Counted from the first letter of the stretch, positions 50,946-60,430 are shown. The stretch: DNA of 64,000 nucleotides from Paenibacillus contaminans (GCF_003285015.1 NZ_QMFB01000036.1:18327-82326), one strand, 5' to 3'. Program-made: numbers and translations. The notes: generated by a model not told the origin, from the letters alone.

Positions 50946-52082
50946 CTATTCCAGCATGCCGCGAGCGAGCACCGGCATTTCCGCATAGCGGTCGCCGTCC
51001 TTGAAATACACCTTGTTGTGCAGATTGACCGTGCTGCAAATATGGTTGGGAATCACGCGGACGCGGTCGCCCGGCTTCCAGTCGTGGCCGGCGTTCAAGC
51101 GCACCATGCCGTGCTCCTCGGACATCCGCTCCAGTACCGCATCCGGCGCTTCGACAAAGTGGCCGAACCCTTGCAGCATAAGGGGCTCCGCGTTCGGCTG
51201 GACGTCGGTTGCGAACGTTTTGCTGCCGCCGTCGATAATGGCTAGCGTTTCGCTCGGCCGGCTGACGACCGTAGCGAGCACGTAAGCCGCGCATTCGTCG
51301 ATGCCGCAAACCTCAAGCCGCGCTTGCATCCGATCCTGGTAAACGTAGGTGCCCGGACGTATTTCCGTCACGCCCTTTACCTCGGCTGCATAGGCGCCCG
51401 TCGGCGTCGAGCCGACGCTGACGTCGACGACCGGTATGCCTTCGGCGCGCATTTTCTCCGCGAGGCTGACCATCAGCTCGCCTTCCTCAAGTCCGGCGCT
51501 GCGCCGGTCGAGCGTCGCCTTGCCGTTCTGCAGCGCGCCCCGGAACGTGTAGATTCCCGTTAGTTGGAGGTTCTGCAGCGCGTGTATTTGCTTGGCCAGC
51601 TCGACCGCGTTTTCGTAAAGAACGCCGGTGCGGCGCAGCCCGGTGTCGATCTCGAGCCGCACGTTTAGCGTGTGGCTGCGCGCCTGAGCCGCCGCCGAGA
51701 AACGTTTTGCGCCCTCCAGGCTGTCGACCGCGAGAATCAGCTTGATTTGCTCGCTGAGTGTGATAGCGCGTTCGATTTTAGAAGAGGCGACGAGCGGGTA
51801 TGCTATAAAAATATTGCCGATGCCTCCGGCCGCCATTACTTCCGCTTCCGAAACCTTGGCGACCGTGACGCCGACGGCGCCGGCTTCAAGCTGCAGCTTC
51901 GCGACGGAAGGAAGCTTGTGCGTTTTGGCGTGCGGACGCAGGCTGACGCCGTTGTTCGCTGCTGTTTCGGCCATGCCGCGGATATTCGCATGCATTTTAT
52001 CCGTATCGATGACGATGCACGGCGTTTCTAATTGTTCCCAAGTCTTAGTCTGCTCCGTTTGTTCCCGGACATTAGTGGACAT
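50946..52082 (-). CDS. D-threonine aldolase / D-serine dehydratase-like PLP enzyme
   Basis: 378 residues of the D-TA family (alanine racemase N-terminal fold). The PLP lysine is in LRPHAKTHKLPSVA near residue 50. The C-terminal metal site has the His and Cys of NHICSTVNL near 349. It cleaves or deaminates beta-hydroxy-D-amino acids such as D-threonine or D-serine; which one cannot be decided here. The start is 6 bp after the stop of the regulator gene. Works with the D-aminoacylase and RidA in a D-amino-acid catabolic operon. Confidence 0.86.
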   Translation of the reverse strand: MSTNVREQTEQTKTWEQLETPCIVIDTDKMHANIRGMAETAANNGVSLRPHAKTHKLPSVAKLQLEAGAVGVTVAKVSEAEVMAAGGIGNIFIAYPLVASSKIERAITLSEQIKLILAVDSLEGAKRFSAAAQARSHTLNVRLEIDTGLRRTGVLYENAVELAKQIHALQNLQLTGIYTFRGALQNGKATLDRRSAGLEEGELMVSLAEKMRAEGIPVVDVSVGSTPTGAYAAEVKGVTEIRPGTYVYQDRMQARLEVCGIDECAAYVLATVVSRPSETLAIIDGGSKTFATDVQPNAEPLMLQGFGHFVEAPDAVLERMSEEHGMVRLNAGHDWKPGDRVRVIPNHICSTVNLHNKVYFKDGDRYAEMPVLARGMLE

Positions 52083-52088
52083 TTGATG

Positions 52089-52739
52089 TCACGCTCCCGT
52101 TTCGGTCGATTTGGATTCGTCGAGATAGCTGTAAAGCGTATATTTGGAAATGTTCAAATAGCTGCAAATTTTTTCGCCGGCCTTCTTGATCAGGAATGCG
52201 CCCTTCTCGTCGAGCAGCTGGATGAATTTGACCTTGTCTTCCTTCGTCATTGCGGCGACCGGTCGCCCGATCAGCTCCTGCGTTTCCGTCACGAGCGCGT
52301 CGAGCAGGTCGTTCACGTTGCTGACGAACGACTCCTTCACTTCCGTCTGCAGTCCGCTTGCCGTAAGGGATTGCAGCGTTTTCTCGGCCATCATCAGCTC
52401 CGTTATGTCGTAATTGATGCATAGGGAGGCGATCGCTTGTCCTTTGCCGTTTTTCATGTAGAAGGAGCTGGAACGCAAAATGCGGCCCGTTTTGGTCTGG
52501 GTAATATAATTGAACCGATTGCCGTCCTGAACCTTGCCGTTTAGGATTTCAAGTCCAAGATTCGTACCGGGATCGCCAACCTTCCTTCCGGTTATGTGGC
52601 CGTTCTCGATCGCAACGATCGTGCTTTCGTAAGGGCGCTTCAAATCATGCAGCACCACTTCGCAGTTGTCGCCGAATTGAGCCGCGATTCCTTTCACCAG
52701 GCTCGTCAAAAACTCATGCTCGTCTTGGATCGACTCCAT
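52089..52739 (-). CDS. YheO/DauR-like PAS-HTH transcriptional regulator
   Basis: 216 residues from ATG 52739 (AAAGGAGAG upstream); the frame extends further without a site. The N-terminal YheO-type PAS-like domain (FGDNCEVVLHDLKRPYESTI near residue 22) is followed by a C-terminal HTH_22 (EKICSYLNISKYTLYSYLDE). Homologues such as DauR control D-amino-acid catabolism, matching the genes that follow. It is first in the operon and probably autoregulated. Confidence 0.87.
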   Translation of the reverse strand: MESIQDEHEFLTSLVKGIAAQFGDNCEVVLHDLKRPYESTIVAIENGHITGRKVGDPGTNLGLEILNGKVQDGNRFNYITQTKTGRILRSSSFYMKNGKGQAIASLCINYDITELMMAEKTLQSLTASGLQTEVKESFVSNVNDLLDALVTETQELIGRPVAAMTKEDKVKFIQLLDEKGAFLIKKAGEKICSYLNISKYTLYSYLDESKSTETGA

Positions 52740-52791
52740 TGGCTCTCTCCTTTCCGGTGTGCTTGTAGGCGAATGAGTGCTTCTGTTTTCG

Positions 52792-52820
52792 ATACTAATC
52801 ATCCCCGGCTTCGGTGTCAA
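52792..52820 (-). promoter_or_regulatory. Promoter of the D-amino-acid operon
   Basis: On the minus strand TTGACA (52815-52820), 17-bp spacer, TAGTAT (52792-52797), about 50 bp before ATG 52739. Confidence 0.7.
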
Positions 52821-52926
52821 ACAAAAAGTTTGTTATGCTAAAAAAAAGTATTGCGATGCTCTCGCCGGCAATTTTTCAGTTAAAAGGAAGAAACCCTTGA
52901 TCGTGGGACTGACATTCAGCGGCACC

Positions 52927-53089
52927 AGGGCGTGACTGAATACTCCGAGGGTAGCAGATTTTGCCGAATTTTCGTTCCATGCAAGGCGCGTTTGTGAAGG
53001 CGTACCGGGGGTACGTCAAGCAAACGGAACGAAGCAGGGGGCGAAAAGGCGGTGAAAGATGCCCTTGAGTGAGTGTTCAGACACGCCCT
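52927..53089. mobile_element. MITE-like 163-bp palindromic element
   Basis: Terminal inverted repeats AGGGCGTGACTGAATACTC (52927-52945) and GAGTGTTCAGACACGCCCT (53071-53089) match at 17 of 19 positions. The interior has nested stems CGTTCC/GGAACG, GTTTG/CAAAC and GTACC/GGTAC around a central loop. No open frame and no clear target duplication. The rest of the 52740-53200 spacer holds only promoter sequence. Confidence 0.6.
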
Positions 53090-53200
53090 AGCGCGGCGAC
53101 GGCCGAAGTATGCTAGAATGGGTTACGCAAGCGCAAGTGTTGATTCGATACATATGTGGATACATATTCAAGGGCGGCCAAACGGAAGGGGGCCATTCAC

Positions 53201-54976
53201 ATGAAGCGCTGGTTTGATAAATCGCTGCAGCGCAAGCTGAGCTTGCTCCTTCTGGTCGCCGTCGTATTTCCGCTGCTCGCCACCGGGGTCGTGTCCTACC
53301 GGATTGCCTCGTCGCTGACGGAGGAGAAGGCGAAGCAGTCGGGTATGAATACGCTTCGCCAGATCGCGGACAAGCTGGAGTTCATGATTTCGGACGTCGA
53401 GAACATGTCCGTATTCATCATCGGGCAACGAGATATTCAGCAATATTTGGACAATGAGCGGGCAGACATTTCACTGTTTACGTTAAATATCGGATTTTTG
53501 ACCAATCTCGTCTTTTCCAAGCCGTATATTTCCAACATTACGGTTCTTTCGGCATACGATTATCCGCCGCTGTCCAGTACGACCCTCCTGCGTTCGGGGC
53601 TGCAGAGCCAGTTGGAGGCAGGCAAGTCCAAGCTGGACGCGGGGATGAAGTGGTGGACCTCGCTGTATGAAAATCAAACGTCGGCCGACGGGCTGAAAAG
53701 GGTCGTTTCCCTTGTCCGTCCGGTCCGAAGCACGAACCAGTTCCGCAACCTCGGCGTATTGTCGATCAGCCTGGACGAGAACGAAATGCGCCGTATCCTC
53801 AAGAACGCAGGGTGGGAGCAATCAGGCTTCGTCTTGCTGACCGATCCGGATGGCGTTATCTTGTCCGGGGATTCATCGGAATGGCTGAGCCGGCCGCTGC
53901 AGGAACGGATGCCGAATCTGGCCGCGCTGAACGAGTTGGAGGGCACGTTTACGTACAGCTCGGAAGGCCGGGGAGAGGATACGGTGCTGTACCGTACGAT
54001 CGCGGGCACGAACTGGAAGCTGATCGGCGTCATTCCGACCCGTACCTATACGGCGCAAAATCAATACGTGCTTACGGTAACCGCCGTCGCAATCGGCGTC
54101 GCGCTGCTCGTGTCCGTCGTCTTCGTGCTGCTGTTCCTGCGCCGGGTGACGCGCCCGCTTCGGGGACTCGCGACTACGCTGAAGGATATAAACCCGGATG
54201 AGGCGATTCCGTCGTTTGCGGTGAAAAGCGCGGATGAGGTCGGGCTGCTGCTGCACAGCTTCAACAAGCTGAGCGAGCGGATTCAGCGGCTGATGGAGCA
54301 GGTGCAGCAGAACGAGGCGAAGAAGAAGGAAGCCGACATCATGGCGCTTCAGGCGCAAATCAATCCGCATTTTTTGTACAATACGCTGTCATCGATCCAT
54401 TGGATCGCGTTGATGAACAAGGACGGCCAAATTGCCGAAATGGTCGGCGCGCTCAGTGATTTTCTCCGTTTTTCGCTCAATAAGGGCGAAGAGTTTTGCA
54501 AAGCGTCGCAGGAAGTCGCCCATGCGCAAAATTACGTGAAAATTATGGCGATCCGGTTTCAGGATAAATTCGAAGCGAAATTTTATATCGATCCGAAGCT
54601 CCAGGACGAGATGATGCTGAAGCTGCTGCTTCAACCTTTGATCGAAAACAGCATCATGCACGGCCTGCAAAAGAAAAAGGGTCGAGGCCATCTGTATGTC
54701 CACGGCGAGCTGCAAGGCGAATCGATGACCTTCGTTGTGGAAGACACCGGCATCGGCATGGATGAGTCGAGGCTAAACGAGATACGGGGCAACTTGAACG
54801 CGGCTTCGGGAACGAGCAGTCCCGAGCCAGGCCGCTCCGGGTACGGGCTGCGTAATGTGCATCAGCGGCTGCAGCTTCATTACGGCACTGGAACCGGCCT
54901 GCAGATCGAGAGCGAAGCGGGCGCAGGCACGCGTATCTCGTTTACGATTCCGATTATGGAGGAGCGGCGCATATGA
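53201..54976 (+). CDS. YesM-like sensor histidine kinase
   Basis: 591 residues from ATG 53201 (GGAAGGGGG upstream); the frame from 53156 lacks a site. Membrane helix 1 (LLLLVAVVFPLLATGVVSY) is followed by an extracytoplasmic sensor of about 260 residues, membrane helix 2 (VLTVTAVAIGVALLVSVVFV), HAMP, and a LytS/YesM-type kinase with QINPHFLYNTLSSI near 386, QPLIENSIMHGL and DTGIGM. It overlaps its response regulator by 4 bp. It probably senses a carbohydrate and controls the ABC importer downstream. Confidence 0.92.
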   Translation: MKRWFDKSLQRKLSLLLLVAVVFPLLATGVVSYRIASSLTEEKAKQSGMNTLRQIADKLEFMISDVENMSVFIIGQRDIQQYLDNERADISLFTLNIGFLTNLVFSKPYISNITVLSAYDYPPLSSTTLLRSGLQSQLEAGKSKLDAGMKWWTSLYENQTSADGLKRVVSLVRPVRSTNQFRNLGVLSISLDENEMRRILKNAGWEQSGFVLLTDPDGVILSGDSSEWLSRPLQERMPNLAALNELEGTFTYSSEGRGEDTVLYRTIAGTNWKLIGVIPTRTYTAQNQYVLTVTAVAIGVALLVSVVFVLLFLRRVTRPLRGLATTLKDINPDEAIPSFAVKSADEVGLLLHSFNKLSERIQRLMEQVQQNEAKKKEADIMALQAQINPHFLYNTLSSIHWIALMNKDGQIAEMVGALSDFLRFSLNKGEEFCKASQEVAHAQNYVKIMAIRFQDKFEAKFYIDPKLQDEMMLKLLLQPLIENSIMHGLQKKKGRGHLYVHGELQGESMTFVVEDTGIGMDESRLNEIRGNLNAASGTSSPEPGRSGYGLRNVHQRLQLHYGTGTGLQIESEAGAGTRISFTIPIMEERRI

Positions 54977-56541
54977 AAATCATGATCGTTGATGACGAAG
55001 CGATTATTCGCAAAGGCTTGTGCACGGTTATCGATTGGAAGGAGCTGGGGCTGACGCTGCTTGAGCCCGCCGAATGCGGCGAGGAAGCGCTGGAGCGCAT
55101 CCCGGTCGAGAAGCCGCATATTGTGCTCACCGATATCCGCATGCCCGGGATTGACGGCATCGAGCTGGCCAAAGAGATCAAGAAGATCGCGCCGGGTACG
55201 GAAATCGTCATTTTGACCGGGTATGACGACTTTGCGTACGCCCAGCAGGCGCTCCGCGAAGGGGTGACCGACTATTTGCTGAAGACGAGCGGGCCGGAGG
55301 AAATTATGAAGTCGGCGCTCAAGGCGAAGATGAACATTACGGATAGATGGGAGGCGCAGCGAAAAGAACAGGTGCAGACCGGCGCGCTGCGCAGAGAGCT
55401 GCTCGAAGGACATCTCGCGGGCAGGCGGGAAAGCGGCTCCGAGCTGGCTCTTATCGAGAGCTGGATGAAGGAGCGCGGGGTAACGGGAAGCGCAGCGGAG
55501 GCGGTGCCGCTGCGCGCGCTCATCGTCTCGGCTTCGGGCTGGGGCGAAGGCAAGACCGCTGAGCTGCTGTTGGGCGCGGTTGAAAATATGCTGGCCGAGC
55601 TGCTGCCGTCCGTCTCGCTGCTGAAGAGCGACCGAATCGTGCTGGTAGCCCGCGCAGGACCGGGCTTTGCCGAGCGAAGCGGGCTGGAGCGAGCCGTCCG
55701 GCGCGTCTGCGAGACACTGAAATGCTCCGTCTTCGTCGCCGCCGGGGACAGCGTTGCGAGCTCCGAGGAGCTCCCCCGGTCGTACGGCGAAGCCGAGAGG
55801 ATTTATGCTTACCGGCTGCTGCTGCGGGGGCGGGGCGTATGCGAGCTGCGCGACATTGCTTCGCGAAGCGGAGGAGCTACCGTTTGCCCGCAGCACGAGG
55901 AAGAGGAGCTGGCTGAGCTGCTCATGGGCAACGTTCCGACGCAATTGCGCCATTTCGTTCATCGACTCGTACGCGAGCAGATGGACGATCCGTCCGTAAC
56001 GCCGCAGTCGCTCCGGGCGTACTTGCAGTCCGTCGCCATCGCCGGGCATCGCTGGCTGGAGCGGGCCAGGGGAGGAAGTCCCGGTTCCGGCGGCCATCCG
56101 GCGCAAGTTCCCGCCCATTCGTTCGAAGACGGATTTTCTCTCGAAGACGAGTTGTTCAAGCTGCTCGCCTCGATTATGGCGGCTTTTCATGAAACGATGA
56201 GCGACACGCGTTATTCGTACGTCCACCGGGCAATCGCCTACATACGCGAGCGGCTGGACCGCAACTTGACGCTGCAGGAGGTGGCGAAGTTCGTTCATTT
56301 GACGCCGAACCATTTCAGCGACGCGTTTAAGAAAGAAACCGGCCAAAGCTATATCGAGTTCGTCACGCAGGAGCGGATGCGCAAGGCCGCTCACGTGCTC
56401 AAGAGCACGCCGCTCAAGATCAGCGAAGTAGCGGGGGCCGTCGGCTACGAGGACATCAAATATTTCAGCCAGCAGTTCAAGAGATATACCGGGCAGACGC
56501 CCTCGGAATACAGGCAGTCATCGGCGGAAGAAACCACATAG
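54973..56541 (+). CDS. YesN-like AraC-family response regulator
   Basis: 522 residues. The receiver domain has VDDE near residue 7, phospho-acceptor D54 in VLTDIRMPG and a conserved Lys in YLLKTSG, with Thr instead of the usual Pro after Lys. A variable middle region is followed by two C-terminal AraC HTH motifs (LTLQEVAKFVHLTPNHFSDA, LKISEVAGAVGYEDIKYFSQ). ATGA overlap with the kinase gene. It likely activates the SBP-permease operon 422 bp downstream. Confidence 0.92.
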   Translation: MKIMIVDDEAIIRKGLCTVIDWKELGLTLLEPAECGEEALERIPVEKPHIVLTDIRMPGIDGIELAKEIKKIAPGTEIVILTGYDDFAYAQQALREGVTDYLLKTSGPEEIMKSALKAKMNITDRWEAQRKEQVQTGALRRELLEGHLAGRRESGSELALIESWMKERGVTGSAAEAVPLRALIVSASGWGEGKTAELLLGAVENMLAELLPSVSLLKSDRIVLVARAGPGFAERSGLERAVRRVCETLKCSVFVAAGDSVASSEELPRSYGEAERIYAYRLLLRGRGVCELRDIASRSGGATVCPQHEEEELAELLMGNVPTQLRHFVHRLVREQMDDPSVTPQSLRAYLQSVAIAGHRWLERARGGSPGSGGHPAQVPAHSFEDGFSLEDELFKLLASIMAAFHETMSDTRYSYVHRAIAYIRERLDRNLTLQEVAKFVHLTPNHFSDAFKKETGQSYIEFVTQERMRKAAHVLKSTPLKISEVAGAVGYEDIKYFSQQFKRYTGQTPSEYRQSSAEETT

Positions 56542-56558
56542 CAAACGGAAGACAGCAT

Positions 56559-56696
56559 ATGTCTTATACGTACACGGAACTACCCGCACCGTTGGTTATC
56601 GTCGGTCTGGATATCGCAGAGCGTTATATCGCCCGCTCGGCGGCGCGGCAGAAAGCGCAAGGAATCATGTCGGCGTACAGTCGGACAATTGAATAA
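56559..56696 (+). CDS. Candidate small protein (45 aa)
   Basis: A 46-codon frame from ATG 56559 reading MSYTYTELPAPLVIVGLDIA, then an Arg/Ala/Gln-rich end. Only a weak CGGAAGA site precedes it. It lies between the regulator stop and a terminator at 56711. No family is recognised; it could be chance. Confidence 0.28.
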   Translation: MSYTYTELPAPLVIVGLDIAERYIARSAARQKAQGIMSAYSRTIE

Positions 56697-56710
56697 ACGA
56701 GAGACACGGG

Positions 56711-56742
56711 CCCCTTGCCGCTGCTGCGGTAAGGGGCTTTTT
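56711..56742 (+). terminator. Terminator after the YesM/YesN-like pair
   Basis: CCCCTTGCCGC-TGCT-GCGGTAAGGGG hairpin followed by CTTTTTGG. Confidence 0.85.
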
Positions 56743-56749
56743 GGGGTTT

Positions 56750-56832
56750 GTCAGAAAGTATATCGTGGAAGCAGCTCTCAACCTCGGTAAACGCGCCAGT
56801 CCTTAAAGGGACGGCGAAGCCGTTTATCCTTG
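56750..56832. repeat. Dispersed palindromic repeat, copy F (short form)
   Basis: GTCAGAAAGTATATCGTGGA lead, then CTCGGTAAACGCGCCAGTCC...GGGACGGCGAAGCCGTTTATCCTTG. It shares its lead with copies E, G and the 18737 copy. Confidence 0.8.
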
Positions 56833-56963
56833 TGAGGCGCCGACCGGTAATCCTGAATGCAAAACCGGAATTTGTCTACCCTATAAGCGTAAAATGTCCC
56901 CTGCCTTTACGGATGCCGGGTGTATATACTTAAGCTGTACTCAAGAAGAAGGGGGTTTTCACA

Positions 56964-58298
56964 ATGAATAAAAAAATCGCAGCAAGTCTCGCTTCCATAG
57001 TCGCATTGTCTACACTCGCAGCCGCATGCGGCACTCCGGCCGATACCGGAACGAAAACCGGCGGGGATGCCACACAAGCGCCGGCGCAAAAAGTGAAACT
57101 GACGGTATGGCATAACTATTCCGGAGACGATCTCCGCGCGAAAGCCGTTCGCGGTCAGATCGACAAGTTCAAGGCGGCGCATCCGGAAGTCGAGCTCGAT
57201 GCCCAGGCGATTCCTCCCGACGGGTACCGCCAGCGGCTGAAGACGGTCGCTGCGGCGAACGAAATGCCGGACGTTTTCTTTACCAACTCCGGTTCGATGA
57301 TCAAGGAATTTTACGACGGCGGCTTGATTCAGTCGATTATGCCGCTGCTGAATAAACAGACCGAATGGAAAAACAATTTTACCCCGGGCGCGTTCGATCC
57401 GCTTTCGTTCAACAACGAAGTGTACGCAGTGCCGGTAAACGCCTCCGTAACGTCTCTGTTCTTCTATAACAAAACGCTGTTCGAGCAAAATGGCGTTAAG
57501 GTGCCGAAAACGTGGGACGAGCTGCTCGCGGCGGTCAAAACATTCAAGGATAAAGGTATTACGCCGATCTCGCTCGGCAACAAGGCCGCATGGCTTGCGC
57601 AATCCAGCATCCTCAGCTCGCTGGCTAACCGGGTAACGGGCACCGACTGGTTCCTCAAGGCGGTCAAACAGGATGGCGCCAAATTCACCGATCCGGAATT
57701 CGTGCAGGCGCTTGGCCTCATGAAGGGCTTGGCCGATGCAGGCGCGTTCCAGCAAGGCTTTAACAGCCTGGACAACACGCAGATGGAGCAGTACTTTATC
57801 TCCGGCAAGGCCGCGATGATGATCGACGGCGCTTGGGCGCTCACGAATATGGCGGCGACCGGCACGAAGGAGCAGCTCGATCAGATCGACGTAACGGTGC
57901 TTCCTTCGGTTCCAGGCGGCAAAGGCGACCCGAACACGATCTCCGGCGGTGCGGGAGGCGGCTTCGCCGTCAGCAAAAAGCCGACCGGCAAGCAACTGGA
58001 TGCCGCGCTTGAGCTGATCTATACGATCAGCGGTCCGGACGGCATGAAAGCTGTAGCCGAGGCTAACCAGATCGTCAACTACAAAATGGATGTCGACCAA
58101 TCGAAAGTGACTTCCTTGTTCTACAAAGCGTACAATTTGACCAAAAGCGTAACGTTTACGCCGGTGTACGACGCATATCTCAGCTCGCAAGGCGCGGAAG
58201 CGATCAACAACGGATTGCAAGAGCTGCTTATGGGCGGCAAACCGGAGGACATCGCGAAGAAGCTGCAGGACGCGCAAGCGAAATCGATAGGCAAGTAA
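56964..58298 (+). CDS. ABC transporter extracellular solute-binding lipoprotein (sugar)
   Basis: 444 residues of family 1 sugar-binding proteins. Lipoprotein signal with lipobox AAAC (Cys near residue 22), then KLTVWHNYSGDDLRAKAVRG and a bilobed body with GKAAMMIDGAWALTNM near 275. ATG 56964 follows GAAGGGGG. It is the first gene of an importer whose two permeases follow (127 and 32 bp gaps). Regulation by the upstream YesM/YesN-like pair is expected. The substrate is not determinable. Confidence 0.92.
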   Translation: MNKKIAASLASIVALSTLAAACGTPADTGTKTGGDATQAPAQKVKLTVWHNYSGDDLRAKAVRGQIDKFKAAHPEVELDAQAIPPDGYRQRLKTVAAANEMPDVFFTNSGSMIKEFYDGGLIQSIMPLLNKQTEWKNNFTPGAFDPLSFNNEVYAVPVNASVTSLFFYNKTLFEQNGVKVPKTWDELLAAVKTFKDKGITPISLGNKAAWLAQSSILSSLANRVTGTDWFLKAVKQDGAKFTDPEFVQALGLMKGLADAGAFQQGFNSLDNTQMEQYFISGKAAMMIDGAWALTNMAATGTKEQLDQIDVTVLPSVPGGKGDPNTISGGAGGGFAVSKKPTGKQLDAALELIYTISGPDGMKAVAEANQIVNYKMDVDQSKVTSLFYKAYNLTKSVTFTPVYDAYLSSQGAEAINNGLQELLMGGKPEDIAKKLQDAQAKSIGK

Positions 58299-58425
58299 GG
58301 AAACGCCGTCTTCGGCCGCAGAACCGGCTCGAAAGGAAACGGATGGTCGGAATCGGCTTTACCTCAGCCGGTTCCGAACGGCGTAAACGGCGCGCGTCAA
58401 GTCAGCCATTAAAGGAGGCCAAGCC

Positions 58426-59298
58426 ATGACCACAGCGAACCGGGCAAGACGTTTTATCATTGTGGGTCTGCTTCCCGCCCTGGCGCTTTATTTGATCTTC
58501 GTAGTCGTGCCGATTTTTTGGTCGGCGTTTTACGGCTTTTTCGATTGGAAAGGCATCGGGGCGATGAAGTTCGTCGGTTTCGACAACTACATCGAAACTG
58601 TGAAGGACCCCGTCTTCTGGCGGGCGTTCAAAAACAATCTGATCATCGTGGCCGCTTCGATATTCGGTCAGGTGCCGATTGCGCTCGTACTGTCGCTAGT
58701 GCTGTGGAAAACCTCCTTCTTTCACCGGTTCGTCCGCTCGGCGGTTTTCATGCCGATGGTGCTCGCCTCGGTCGTTATCGGCATTATCTGGGGTTATATT
58801 TATAACCCGCAGATCGGGATGCTGAATTATATACTCGAGCATATCGGACTCAGCTCGTGGATTCGCGACTGGCTCGGGGATCCGAAGGTGAACATGTATT
58901 CCGTCAGCGTGCCGATCATCTGGGCGAACATCGGTCCGTACCTCATATTGTTCGTCGCCGCGATCCAAAATATTTCTTCCGAAGTGGAGGATGCGGCCAA
59001 AATCGACGGCGCCGTCGGCTTCCGCAGGCTGTATCTGATCGTCGTTCCAATGATCTGGGACACGATCAAGGTCGCGATCGTCCTGTGTATTTCGGGCAGC
59101 ATGAAGGCGTTCGATCTCATTTACGTCATGACGGGCGGCGGTCCGGCACAATCGACCGAGCTGATGGCTACTTATATGTACAATAATACGTTTAATGTTT
59201 TTCGCTACGGGTACGGTTCCTCCGTTTCGACGACGATTATGATTATCAGCTTGCTGCTCGTCGCAGGCAGCCAACTGCTCATGAAACGGAAATCCTAA
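58426..59298 (+). CDS. Sugar ABC transporter permease (MalF-type)
   Basis: 290 residues with six predicted membrane helices and the EAA loop VEDAAKIDGAVGFRRLYLIV near residue 188. ATG 58426 follows AAAGGAGG. Forms the channel with the next permease. No ATPase gene is in the operon. Confidence 0.93.
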   Translation: MTTANRARRFIIVGLLPALALYLIFVVVPIFWSAFYGFFDWKGIGAMKFVGFDNYIETVKDPVFWRAFKNNLIIVAASIFGQVPIALVLSLVLWKTSFFHRFVRSAVFMPMVLASVVIGIIWGYIYNPQIGMLNYILEHIGLSSWIRDWLGDPKVNMYSVSVPIIWANIGPYLILFVAAIQNISSEVEDAAKIDGAVGFRRLYLIVVPMIWDTIKVAIVLCISGSMKAFDLIYVMTGGGPAQSTELMATYMYNNTFNVFRYGYGSSVSTTIMIISLLLVAGSQLLMKRKS

Positions 59299-59330
59299 GT
59301 AGCGGGAGATGAAAGGGAGGCATGATGGGT

Positions 59331-60212
59331 ATGCTAAAGACCGCAAATCCGGCAGCGGCCGCGAAAGGCCCGCAGCCGCTGGCAGTCGCGTTCCGGACGG
59401 GCAAGGCATGGGCAGGCAACATGCTGCTGGCCATCTATGCGCTGCTTACGCTTTATCCGCTTATATGGCTTTTCATTAGCTCGTTCAAGTCGAATCAGGA
59501 TTTTTACGGCAAGCCTTTCTCGCTGCCTTCCGAATGGCAGGTCGAAAACTTTACGAAGGCGTGGAAAGTAGCCGGCATCGGCACTGCGCTGACCAATTCG
59601 GTTATCGTAACCGCCGCGGCGATGGTGTTGACGCTGTTTCTGGGCACGCTGGCCGCCTACGTGCTGGCGAGGCTCCAGTTCAAGCTGAAGGGGCCGATTA
59701 TGGCGCTGTTCGTGCTCGGCATGCTGATTCCGATTCACAGCACGCTCGTTCCGCTCTTTATTATGATGAAAAAAATGGGGATTCTCGACTCTCATTTGGC
59801 GCTGATTTTGCCTTATACTGCGTTCGAGCTGCCTGTCGCCATCTTCGTAGTCGTCGCCTACTTGACCTCGGTGCCGAAGGAAGTCGAAGAGGCGGCGATG
59901 ATCGACGGCAACGGTTATTGGGGAATCTTTTTCAGGATTATATTCCCGCTCGCCGTACCGGCAATGGCTACGGTCGCCATTCTTGCGTTTTTGCGATTTT
60001 GGAACGATTTCGCATTTGCCCTCGTATTCATTAACAAGCAAGCGCTCAAAACGCTGCCGCTCAGCCTTTCGATTTTTTCCGACGGGTTCGGGACCGATTA
60101 CAGTTTGACGATGGCGGCAATGGCCATAGCCGTCATCCCGACGATTATCATTTATCTGATCTTCCAGGAGCAAATTATGAAGGGTATGGTTGCCGGAGCG
60201 GTGAAAGGTTAA
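59331..60212 (+). CDS. Carbohydrate ABC transporter permease (MalG-type)
   Basis: 293 residues from ATG 59331, ten bases after GGGAGG. ATG 59322 and 59325 are in frame but too close to that site. Six predicted membrane helices and EAA loop VEEAAMIDGNGYWGIFFRII near 190. Ends the importer operon, which is closed by a terminator at 60312. Confidence 0.92.
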   Translation: MLKTANPAAAAKGPQPLAVAFRTGKAWAGNMLLAIYALLTLYPLIWLFISSFKSNQDFYGKPFSLPSEWQVENFTKAWKVAGIGTALTNSVIVTAAAMVLTLFLGTLAAYVLARLQFKLKGPIMALFVLGMLIPIHSTLVPLFIMMKKMGILDSHLALILPYTAFELPVAIFVVVAYLTSVPKEVEEAAMIDGNGYWGIFFRIIFPLAVPAMATVAILAFLRFWNDFAFALVFINKQALKTLPLSLSIFSDGFGTDYSLTMAAMAIAVIPTIIIYLIFQEQIMKGMVAGAVKG

Positions 60213-60311
60213 TAGAAGGAAAAACGATCGGTGAAACGCCTCAAGCCATCCTCTTCATGCAAGCCCGGGGCTGCAAAGCTTTTAAACGCGAGGAAACGCA
60301 AAACATCATAA

Positions 60312-60353
60312 AAACGAGCAGAACCGCCGGCATGGCGAACTGCTCGTTTTTTT
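60312..60353 (+). terminator. Terminator of the second sugar importer operon
   Basis: AACGAGCAG...CTGCTCGTT hairpin followed by seven T. Confidence 0.85.
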
Positions 60354-60404
60354 GTCTAAAGGCAATGCCCGCTCCGCGTAAAGGCGGATTCGGGAGCATG
60401 CAGG

Positions 60405-60430
60405 GCGGGAGCTTACTCCCGCTTTTTTCT
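60405..60430 (+). terminator. Second hairpin overlapping the XRE gene end
   Basis: GCGGGAG-CTTA-CTCCCGC followed by TTTTTTC on the plus strand. The stop codon of the minus-strand XRE gene lies in its loop. Confidence 0.6.

Noticed and set aside
54880..56394. A 504-codon minus-strand frame over the response regulator
   Set aside because: Shadow of the YesN-like gene, which has receiver and AraC motifs.
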